From: Arachis hypogaea
Lineage: Eukaryota; Streptophyta; Magnoliopsida; Fabales; Fabaceae
Reading direction: 5' to 3'
DNA: 64,000 bases
NCBI RefSeq assembly: GCF_003086295.3
Contig: NC_092045.1
Span: 24,990,890-25,054,889, forward strand
Below, in pieces: positions 56,323 through 64,000 of the stretch. Below the pieces are notes generated by a model. The model ran no database searches. It had not been told where the DNA came from and saw nothing but the letters and a program-made list of their open reading frames with translations. A program made the position numbers and the translations under genes. The stretch's first letter is position 1. Each line of letters opens with the position of its first letter.

Positions 56323-59300
56323 CTATCCTAAATCCGAGCGGATGATTCGTTGAAGATCAACACAAGGCTCAGACCAAATAACATGATTAGAGTTATTCTT
56401 GGCACTATATTTAGCCATCCAATCCGCAGCTCTATTTGCTTCTCGGGACACCCATTCAACGTGAACAAGCCAAGGACGAGATAAAAGCTCCTGAATCTTG
56501 TGAACCAAATCTGTTACTTCAGATGAATACCCACTTGTAAGCTCATGCATGATGGGCAGAATGTCAAGGCAATCCGTTTCACATATAATATCCCTCAAAC
56601 CGCAATCCCAAGCTAAAACCAGCCCCCTCCAAGCAGCAAATAATTCACATCTGATTATAGACCAAGGGGGAATGCTTCCAGAGCAGCCCGAGATCCAATC
56701 TCCCTTAGAATCTCTAATAATACACCCAAATCCAGCTAAATTTGAATCCATATACAAGCTTGCATCACAATTAACTTTAAAACTATTACCTACCGGTGGT
56801 TCCCAACACAGGCAATTTCGGAGAGACCTAAAGGCATTGCTTCGATTCCTGTAAACCTGTAAGTCCTTGGCGGTAATTCTGGCCAAGGCAACAACCTTGT
56901 GGTCTGTCCAAGGGTTGTCAGTATTGAATATGTCATTGCACCTATGTCTCCATACCCACCAAAGTCCTGCACCAAAGGACGCCTCATTGTTAGCCAAGGC
57001 CTTCCGAAACCACTCTTCAAGAGCAGTACCAGTCGTCGAGTCCAGGATACTAGGATCCAACATATACCAAATTGCCTTTGATCGTTCACAGTCTCTAAGG
57101 CAATGCTCCATAGTCTCCTGCGCCTTGTTACATCTCTTACACATATCTGAAGAAGCTAAATGCCGCTTGAATCGAAAGGTCTCAGTTGGTAGAGCATCAT
57201 GTAAGCCAAGCCACATAGTAAATTTGAACTTCTCTGGAATGTTTGTGTTCCACAACCAGTTCCAATTACTATTGGCATTCCAATTTAATGCTTTCTTTAA
57301 TAACCATCTGTAACCCTCCCTTGCACTATACTTTTTTGATGCTGCAGGCCACCACTCCCACTGTGGCTCCAACTCAGTCGAACTAGGATATCTCAGACCA
57401 CAAATAAACTGCTTAATCTCATGCGGAATAGGCGTGGTAAGACTATCAACCTCCCAAGACACCCCTTTCCACAAGTCAGCCACCATGAAATCTGATTCAG
57501 AAATATGTACATAAGGAACAAGGTTGCAAAGTTTACCAAAAGGAGTCCACTCATCATACCAAACTGATTTGTGGACATCTCCAATATTCCAATGAAGCCC
57601 TTCCTTGAGATGCTCATAGGCACTAACAATGTTCTTCCAGGTAGCCGATGAAGAATTTCTACTGTTTCCGTTCATACCAGATTGATTCCTGAGATATTTA
57701 TGCTTCAAAACCTGCACCCATAACTTCTCACTATTGTTTAGACAATCCCATACCAACTTTCCCAAAAGCGCCATGTTAGCACAGGAAGTATCCCTAATAC
57801 CCAATCCTCCTGCCTTTTTAGGAGTTATGGCGACCTCCCACCTGACCAGAGGCAGCCCTTTTCCAGTCGCTTGGCCTTTCCACAAGAACTGTCTCATTAA
57901 GGAATCAATTTTATTACATGCATACTTCGGGAGAAGAGAAATTTGCATTTCATAAACTGGGATAGAGGTCATAACCGATTTAACAAGACAAAGCCTCCCT
58001 GCCTTATTTAGTAGGCGTCCTTTCCAACTGGAGAGCTTTCTCGAAATTTTTTCAATAACCTCCTGAGCCGTCTTCCTGGAAGCTCTGGCATGACCGATGT
58101 TAATTCCCAGATATTTACCCAAATCATTGCAGAAACGGATGTTAGAGACCCCTGAGAGAACCTCTTTTCTCCTCTCCGACACCCTCTTGGAACACTGGGC
58201 CTTTGACTTATGAAGATTTACCTTTAAACCTGACGCTCTAGAAAACAAGTCCAAACAATGCATGACCTCTATTACTTGAGCTTTTGATGCCTGACAGAAA
58301 AGCAAAAGATCATCTGCAAACATCAAATGAGAGAGTCGTGGTCCGTTCCTAGAAACCGCAACTGGGTTCCACAAACCTTGGGAAACTCTATGAGAGATAA
58401 AGCAAGCAAGCATTTCCATACAGAGTACAAATAGATAAGGAGACATAGGATCTCCTTGCCTCAACCCTCTCTTTGGATTGAAATTTTGGAGCCTGTTCCC
58501 ATTCCACAAAACTGCCAATGAAGAGGAAGTCACACAATTCAATATAAGATTAATGGTAGCCTTTGGAAACCCAAACCGGACCAAAGTAGCTTCCAAAAAA
58601 CGCCAGTCTACCCTGTCATAAGCTTTTTCCAAATCAATCTTGAATGCCATGGTCCCTTTTCGAGACTTGGTGTTCCTCATGAAGTGCATAATCTCCTGAG
58701 CAATGATAATATTCTCTGTGGTTCCTCTTCCTGGAATGAACCCTCCTTGCAAAGGACCAATGATCTCCGACAGGAAAGGTCTGAACCTGTTAACTAGAAC
58801 CTTTGTGACAATTTTATAAATTACATTACATAAGCTAATAGGCCGAAACTCCCGTAAGGAAGAGGGAACTTCCACTTTAGGAATTAGAACAATTAGAGTA
58901 TCGAAAATAGCCGCATTCATTGGCTCACCCTCAAAAGCTCGCTTGACCAGTCCACACACATCGTTGCTAAGAGAGTCCCAGAACTCTTTGTAGAAAATTG
59001 CTTGAAATCCATCTGGCCCTGGGGCTTTAAACGAACTCATGGTCATCACAGCTCTTTTAACCTCTTCAGACGTCACCGGTTCCACTAACTTTTGACAAGC
59101 CTCAGTACTAAGAGACGGACAAGGAAAAGGCCCCATGGCGTCCAGGTCAATATCCTCCCTTGTAGAAAAGAGCTTTTGAAAGAAAGAATTTGCCGCCATT
59201 TCTAGAGTCGTAGTCTCCGTGGCCCAAGACCCATCCTCCAAAAATAACCCATGGATTTTGTTCCTCTTTCTCCTGATAACTGTCTGCAGATGAAAAAATT

Positions 59301-60384
59301 TTGTATTTCTGTCTCCACATCTCACCCATTGTTCTCTAGATTTTTGATACCACAACAGCTCTTCTTGAAGAAGGACAGCATTCAGTTCCTGATGCAAAAC
59401 TTGCTCTTTTATCCTAAGCTGTTGATCCTCCCGACTCTCTAGAGTAATCTGGACGTCATTCAAAAGCCTCTCCAACTCCCTTTTCTTAACAAAAATATTA
59501 CCAAAAACCTTTTTATTGAAGCTAGTTGCCTCTTTTTGAACCTCCAACAAACATTTGACTACATCCGGAGCTCCTCTATTCCAAGCTGTATCAACAACAT
59601 TCCTAAAAAGAGGATGAGTCATCCACGCAGCCTGGAATCTGAACGGACGATGGCCCTTGGTAGCCCTCTTTGCCATCTTGCACCTAGTGAATAATGGGCA
59701 ATGATCAGAGTGAAGGCGCGCCAGCACCTCAGTATAAGCCTCCGGAAACATTAGTCGCCAGTCCTGGTTGATGACTGCTCTATCAAGCTTCTTAGCCACC
59801 TGCACCCCACCTTTCACCTTCCTGTACCAAGTGAATCTTCTCCCAATAGCCCCCATATCAAACAGCCCACAATCCTCTAATATTTCCGCAAATTGTTCTG
59901 CTCTGGCAAGTCTAAACTGCCCCCCTCTAACTTCACTCTGCCACAGAACATCATTAAAGTCCCCTAACACAATCCAAGGTCCGTGGATCATATTAGCAAT
60001 CCTTGTCAAGTCACCCCACAGTTCTTTACGCCGATGTATATGCGGATTAGCATACACCGCACTGCAGTAACTAGATGTATTGCCCATAGTGATTTCAAAA
60101 CTGATACATTGATCAACTACATCCAATACTCTCACAGAAATATTTGAATTTGAACATAAAACCCAGATACCCCCACTATGACCATTAGCCTCAACAATAC
60201 CAACACCCTGGTAACCTAGATTATTCCAAAAAGATTTCATCCTCTCGAAAGCAATATGGGTTTCAAACAGAATGAAAAAAGTAGGGTGAAATTTATTCAC
60301 TAACTCCTTACTATGAACCCGGGCCAATTTATTAGAGGCACCTCTAATATTCCAAAATAGAAAGCTTAAATCTAAATAATCCAT
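56323..60384 (-). CDS. LINE ORF2: endonuclease, reverse transcriptase, zf-RVT, RNase H
   Basis: 1,353 residues from ATG 60,384, uninterrupted. The AP endonuclease (about 8-235) shows FETH, GPWIVLGDFNDV and HSDHCP. The reverse transcriptase (about 480-770) shows APGPDGFQ, FRPISLCNVIYKIVTKVLVNR, KIDLEKAYDRVDW, RGLRQGDPMSPYLF (about 640) and the catalytic FADDLLLF (about 688). A zf-RVT region (about 1,015-1,100) holds CKRCNKAQETMEHCLRDC. The C-terminal RNase H (about 1,200-1,330) shows VNCDAS, CELFAAWRG, ETDCLD and NRAADWMA. The protein nicks target DNA and reverse-transcribes the element RNA there. RNase H at the C-terminus is common in one group of plant L1 elements. All catalytic motifs I can check are present. 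Confidence 0.95.
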   Translation of the reverse strand: MDYLDLSFLFWNIRGASNKLARVHSKELVNKFHPTFFILFETHIAFERMKSFWNNLGYQGVGIVEANGHSGGIWVLCSNSNISVRVLDVVDQCISFEITMGNTSSYCSAVYANPHIHRRKELWGDLTRIANMIHGPWIVLGDFNDVLWQSEVRGGQFRLARAEQFAEILEDCGLFDMGAIGRRFTWYRKVKGGVQVAKKLDRAVINQDWRLMFPEAYTEVLARLHSDHCPLFTRCKMAKRATKGHRPFRFQAAWMTHPLFRNVVDTAWNRGAPDVVKCLLEVQKEATSFNKKVFGNIFVKKRELERLLNDVQITLESREDQQLRIKEQVLHQELNAVLLQEELLWYQKSREQWVRCGDRNTKFFHLQTVIRRKRNKIHGLFLEDGSWATETTTLEMAANSFFQKLFSTREDIDLDAMGPFPCPSLSTEACQKLVEPVTSEEVKRAVMTMSSFKAPGPDGFQAIFYKEFWDSLSNDVCGLVKRAFEGEPMNAAIFDTLIVLIPKVEVPSSLREFRPISLCNVIYKIVTKVLVNRFRPFLSEIIGPLQGGFIPGRGTTENIIIAQEIMHFMRNTKSRKGTMAFKIDLEKAYDRVDWRFLEATLVRFGFPKATINLILNCVTSSSLAVLWNGNRLQNFNPKRGLRQGDPMSPYLFVLCMEMLACFISHRVSQGLWNPVAVSRNGPRLSHLMFADDLLLFCQASKAQVIEVMHCLDLFSRASGLKVNLHKSKAQCSKRVSERRKEVLSGVSNIRFCNDLGKYLGINIGHARASRKTAQEVIEKISRKLSSWKGRLLNKAGRLCLVKSVMTSIPVYEMQISLLPKYACNKIDSLMRQFLWKGQATGKGLPLVRWEVAITPKKAGGLGIRDTSCANMALLGKLVWDCLNNSEKLWVQVLKHKYLRNQSGMNGNSRNSSSATWKNIVSAYEHLKEGLHWNIGDVHKSVWYDEWTPFGKLCNLVPYVHISESDFMVADLWKGVSWEVDSLTTPIPHEIKQFICGLRYPSSTELEPQWEWWPAASKKYSAREGYRWLLKKALNWNANSNWNWLWNTNIPEKFKFTMWLGLHDALPTETFRFKRHLASSDMCKRCNKAQETMEHCLRDCERSKAIWYMLDPSILDSTTGTALEEWFRKALANNEASFGAGLWWVWRHRCNDIFNTDNPWTDHKVVALARITAKDLQVYRNRSNAFRSLRNCLCWEPPVGNSFKVNCDASLYMDSNLAGFGCIIRDSKGDWISGCSGSIPPWSIIRCELFAAWRGLVLAWDCGLRDIICETDCLDILPIMHELTSGYSSEVTDLVHKIQELLSRPWLVHVEWVSREANRAADWMAKYSAKNNSNHVIWSEPCVDLQRIIRSDLG

Positions 60385-60427
60385 AAAACAATTTGTATTG
60401 TAAAATGACCAACCTCAGCTGAAGTCC

Positions 60428-61978
60428 CTAACGAGATGATGAAGATCCACCATTATATCCCCCTGAGACTTGCTTGTCCTTGTCCAGTTGTTGCCCAGTT
60501 TGTCTGTGTCCCTCCACTAACAACCCTTCCAATTCACCGATTTGCTGCTTGCTGGTGTCGCCAAGGCAGTCCGGAGTCGACGGCGAATTCTGCAAAGAAG
60601 AAGGGCGCAACCTCTTGTGTCCGTTTTTGATAATGGCAGTGAAAGTCGGCACCGCAACGGAGATAGCTTTGCCCTTCACCCCTTGCTGTTTGGAAGATGC
60701 CATGCGTGCCTTAGATCCGCTAACCGACCCGGTCTTCACCCCTGATTCGACTCCTCTCATACGTAGCCCAAAGTCACGGTTCTGGTCAAATTTCTGATTT
60801 GAGCGCACCGGCACTTTGTCCTTAGAGGTTTGTTGGACTTTATTTGATTGGCTCAATTTTCCTCTCCTTTTACCGCTGACTTTGGTCCAGCCAGCCTCAT
60901 TTTCCAAATGCTGGGACCCCACTTCCTTCCTATGCAACGTATCATCTAATTCCTCCCCAATTTCTGCAACTATCACTGACTCTTTGGGATTGCATCCAAA
61001 TTCAAAAATTTTCTCTTTTGAGGCTTCCTGTGGCTGCACCACTCGGGCCGCCGTCTCGGTCACTGATGTTTCCTTTCGATCCATCCTTTCTGACTCTATT
61101 GAGGTCATTCTGCAGTCAGTTGCTGGATGTCCGAAACAATTGCACTTGTCACAAATAAGGTGTAAGCATTCATACTCTACCTTATATTCAAACTCATCGA
61201 CAATCACACTCCGGACCACCGGCAAACCAAGATTAATTTGCACGCAAGCCCGAGCAAATTTTCCCCTCTCTGCCAACTTAGTAGCCAGATCCACCTTGAC
61301 TGGTCTCCCCACAGCAGAAGCAATTCTCATCATGGCTTTATCATGATAGTACCATATGCTCAAACCAGAGATTCGAATCCAAACCATAGTCTCCCCGAAG
61401 GTATCCTCACAAGGTTTAAAATCCGGTGTCCATGGCTTGACCGCAATATAGTGACCGAAGATCATCCATGGCCCCCCTAGTAAAACCTTCTCTCGATCGT
61501 CCATGCGATCAAATTTAACGAGGAAGTACCCAAAACCCACATCCAAGATTTCATATCCACCGGTGATCCTCCATACCCCTTTCAGTTTGTGAAACATTGC
61601 CGTGTAACTAAGGTTTTTTCCAAGAACCTTAATCACAATTGCTTCCTTGTATGGTTCAGAAAGGATGTTCCTAGCCTCTTCGGAGAAGCAAACTCTTGGA
61701 GGCATAGGATCTCCTTGTTTTCCAGTGACCACTGCCATGGAATCCTCATCTAGAGCTTCAGCCCGGTTTATCCCTGTGGCTACCGTAGAACCAATAACCT
61801 TGTCACGGAACGAAATCTTGGAAGTTACCCTAGGACTAAGGTCGCCCTTACTTGATCCCTCCTTTACACCTGATGCAAACCCTCCCACACTCTCCCCCTT
61901 ATATCTTTCGATGGCATGGCCATCTTCTTCACCGTGTTTCACCCTCAAACGCTCTCTCCCGCTCTCTCCTTCGCTCAT
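60428..61978 (-). CDS. LINE ORF1, DUF4283 and CCHC zinc-knuckle protein
   Basis: 516 residues from ATG 61,978 (MSEGESGRERLRVKHGEEDG). The frame is open further upstream to 62,038, but only through non-ATG codons that reach into the target duplication, so this ATG is the likely start. The N-terminus is polar. About residues 110-265 form a DUF4283-like domain (VIKVLGKNLSYTAMFHKLKGVW, GFGYFLVKFDRMDDREKVL, VWIRISGLSIWYY). Residues about 276-290 form the CCHC knuckle CDKCNCFGHPATDC. The rest is basic and disordered. It should bind the element RNA. It lies 43 nt upstream of ORF2. Confidence 0.9.
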   Translation of the reverse strand: MSEGESGRERLRVKHGEEDGHAIERYKGESVGGFASGVKEGSSKGDLSPRVTSKISFRDKVIGSTVATGINRAEALDEDSMAVVTGKQGDPMPPRVCFSEEARNILSEPYKEAIVIKVLGKNLSYTAMFHKLKGVWRITGGYEILDVGFGYFLVKFDRMDDREKVLLGGPWMIFGHYIAVKPWTPDFKPCEDTFGETMVWIRISGLSIWYYHDKAMMRIASAVGRPVKVDLATKLAERGKFARACVQINLGLPVVRSVIVDEFEYKVEYECLHLICDKCNCFGHPATDCRMTSIESERMDRKETSVTETAARVVQPQEASKEKIFEFGCNPKESVIVAEIGEELDDTLHRKEVGSQHLENEAGWTKVSGKRRGKLSQSNKVQQTSKDKVPVRSNQKFDQNRDFGLRMRGVESGVKTGSVSGSKARMASSKQQGVKGKAISVAVPTFTAIIKNGHKRLRPSSLQNSPSTPDCLGDTSKQQIGELEGLLVEGHRQTGQQLDKDKQVSGGYNGGSSSSR

Positions 61979-62042
61979 TCTCTCTGAGTACAGAGTACGT
62001 ACTCTTGCTCTGCTAGGGTTTTTTATCTCACGAATCACAATT

Positions 62043-63554
62043 AGATACAGTATATAAAAATGAGCAAACTTTACATATAAATAACATACAGATATAAATA
62101 TACGAGACAGGTAAAATAGTCATTATCCACACCTAAATTATACTAAGATTCAAATTTCATAAGTAGAATATAGAATTAATTTATAGTGAATATGTGTAGT
62201 GTAAAACGGGTTATTTTTTAAATTTCTTTGAAATTGAAATTAATTTGTTTTGTAATCAAACTCCTTGTTTGAAATTAAGAGGAAAGACACCGGTAAACAA
62301 TATTAGTTGATAGAAACTGATTGTTAGTTAGTAAAATCAAGAATTAGTTCGGATTTTTTATTTGCAAGTTATTGGGTCTGTAACATGCATCAGTAGCATG
62401 CACTCTGCATTCCCTGTCATGTATAAATAGCATATTGTAACTCTCATTGAAACTAAGCTTCATTCAATATATTCTAGTATTTTCACTTCATATCATTCTT
62501 TCTTAGTCTCGTTTAGAAATAGATAACAACGAGGGAATTGAATTTATTTGTAAAAGCTCATGGATTTACATCATAACTAAACTTAAATTCCTCTATTCTT
62601 AAAAAAGATTTTGTTGAAATTGAAATAATTTGATGTTAAGCATTCTGGTCAATTGGTCTGGTCAACTATACTCAAATTTCTCCATTTTTAAAGGAATTAG
62701 TTAAAATTGAAATGACTTCATGTCACGCCACCCTAACCCCTTGGACAGTTGTGCCGGCTAACATGTAGCTTTTAATGATATTAACAGTTTGTGTTGTAAA
62801 TAAAGACTAAAAATATAAAGTTAGACATTATATTTATTTTTAAATAAAATTAATTCTTATTTTATGTCATTAACTCCAAACACAATAATTTGTTTTCAAT
62901 TCAACTCATTTCAAATAAAATAAAATCAATATTTATTTCAAACACATTGTTAGTTTCCATTTTTGGAATAATTTCACAAGATAAGCAACACAATGAGTTC
63001 TGCCAACACCCAACATGACCAGCTTATGTGAATTTGATCAAAGTTGATCGAATCTCTTGCAAGTTCAGTCCTAATAGGGAACCGAACTAGATTGATAATA
63101 AATGGACCATTTTCTGTCAAATTGATAAATTCTGATCAAGTACATTAACATAATATTAGGGTTGAGAGATTCTTAACTTGTGGATAATAAGATTAAGGTT
63201 GATGAGTTGTCAACTTGCACATTTGTTTTATGCTATCTTAGAGTAGTTACTCTTAGAGTTATCTTTCTATTTAGTGCTTTAGTGCATTGTTTATAAAAAG
63301 AAATTAGAAAGCTAGAAGAAATTAAAATATATTTGTATATTTATTATTATGTATATGATATAATAAAAGGTACCATTTATTTACGTGTTAACCAAATAAA
63401 AAAGAAATTAGAAGGATAATTCTCTATAAATTCAAATTTAAATACTAATCTAATTAATATTTAGATATTATTTTAATATTTTTTAAATTCAACTAGAGTT
63501 AATATGACTATCTTGAATTTCAATACTAAAGTACAAAAATTTATCAACATATAA
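62043..63554. other. AT-rich intergenic DNA
   Basis: No gene. Apart from the LTR-like segment near 62.3-62.5 kb, only low-complexity sequence was seen. Confidence 0.45.
62322..62510 (+). repeat. Possible copia-type LTR fragment
   Basis: It starts TGTTAGTTAGTAAAATC, has a TATA-like TGTATAAATAGC near 62,419-62,430 and ends with TGTAACTCTCATTGAAAC...TTCATTCAATA wording typical of short copia LTR 3' parts. No internal region, PBS or target duplication was found, so a solo or broken LTR is only a suggestion. Confidence 0.35.
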
Positions 63555-63793
63555 ATAAAATTGTGAGAATTTTGCATCCAAACGGAATTGTTAAAAATTC
63601 AAAATAAGCGATACTACATAAATTTAGAAAGTAGACAAAACTGAAAAAATTTGAAAACAAATAAAACGGCTGAAAATTCGAAATGCAGATAAAATTACAG
63701 AAACTTGTGGTACATATTGAACTGCAAAAATCTCTAACAAGTAAAATTGCTCAAACTTGAGATGCAAATGGAATTGCGTAAACTTAGACTTGG
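63555..63793. repeat. Degenerate 27-bp minisatellite, about nine copies
   Basis: Nine consecutive units of 26-28 bp follow the pattern (A)TAAAATTGC..AAACTTG(A)(G/A)ATGCAA with heavy divergence; the units near 63,730-63,780 are the best preserved. The frame across it on the minus strand (63,624-63,824) reflects the roughly 9-residue period and is not taken as a gene. Confidence 0.65.
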
Positions 63794-63873
63794 TGACATG
63801 ATGATAAAACATGTAAGGGGACAAAGGTTTTTTTTGGGAGTTGAACTACTTGAGTGGTGTATCAAGGTGTGAG

Positions 63874-64000
63874 TAGAAATGGCAATGACTAGGATATGGT
63901 TTGGACTCTATCTTAATTCTATTCGTCGATCGAAAACTTTCTTAAAATTTAACCCTAACCTTACTCGCATCCTAAAGTTCTCAATCCTATCATGTCCGAC
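63874..64000. mobile_element. Possible hAT-type left end cut by the window edge
   Basis: TAGAAATGGCAATGACTAGG at 63,874 resembles the TAG(G/A)..TGGCAA start of plant hAT MITEs. The other end would lie beyond the window. Confidence 0.3.

Larger units (their letters stand above)
56286..62027 (-). mobile_element. Structurally intact LINE with 15-bp target duplication
   Basis: A perfect 15-bp duplication TCACGAATCACAATT flanks the element (56,271-56,285 and 62,028-62,042). On the minus strand it has a short 5' leader (about 49 nt), ORF1 (516 aa), a 43-nt spacer, ORF2 (1,353 aa), a short 3' end of about 30 nt and a very short A-tail. Both ORFs are free of stops and frameshifts. The element is about 5.74 kb and looks young and possibly autonomous. 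Its ORF1 is of the DUF4283/CCHC type and ORF2 ends in an RNase H domain, unlike the LINE at 28.8-35.1 kb. Confidence 0.92.

Noticed and set aside
1..64000. tRNA, rRNA or CRISPR arrays
   Set aside because: None were recognised by eye. The repeats present are microsatellites, minisatellites or transposon arrays without CRISPR-like spacers, and the window is plant nuclear DNA.

Overview
This is plant nuclear DNA: AT-rich, with GT-AG introns and dense nested transposons. The best guess for the source is a legume of the peanut genus Arachis. That rests on a 205-bp Mutator-type MITE with a perfect 9-bp target duplication that fits my recollection of peanut AhMITE1, on the style of the Ty3/gypsy LTRs, and on an endogenous caulimovirid. 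The genus call is inference; land plant is certain.

Only two host genes are well supported, and they converge tail to tail. The first, on the plus strand (13,902-18,170, five exons, 614 aa), is a basic Ser/Thr/Pro/Arg-rich protein of the plant BPP (BASIC PROLINE-RICH PROTEIN) type. The second, on the minus strand (25,126-18,860, eleven exons, 597 aa), is plastidial anthranilate synthase alpha subunit, the committed step of tryptophan synthesis. Its first intron holds a roughly 650-bp foldback element and a long TA microsatellite.

Almost everything else is mobile DNA. From left to right there is a CACTA-type terminus with a 36-bp subterminal repeat (3.1-3.66 kb). A Tourist-like MITE follows (6.8-7.2 kb). 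Next is a 5.4-kb hAT transposon (7,552-12,923) whose transposase is broken and which carries a one-LTR gypsy remnant. A cluster of MITEs comes after that: a palindromic foldback, two non-autonomous hAT elements and the AhMITE1-like element (25.4-28.7 kb). A decayed L1-type LINE occupies 28,817-35,098. An integrated caulimovirid (endogenous pararetrovirus) on the minus strand occupies about 38.64-44.65 kb. A gypsy-like element with only one LTR (46,223-51,730) splits an older LINE. AT-rich DNA with two SINE-like copies follows (53.4-54.2 kb). A structurally intact LINE with both ORFs open and a perfect 15-bp target duplication lies at 56,286-62,027. The tail holds an LTR-like segment and a 27-bp degenerate minisatellite.

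The observations most worth following are the intact LINE, the circularly permuted caulimovirid with a recognisable 35S-like promoter, the one-LTR element flanked by a perfect GATAT duplication inside a LINE, and the hAT element truncated together with its nested retrotransposon. I saw no rRNA or tRNA gene and no CRISPR array. All coordinates and motif calls come from reading the sequence by eye; family names are from general knowledge and no database was searched.
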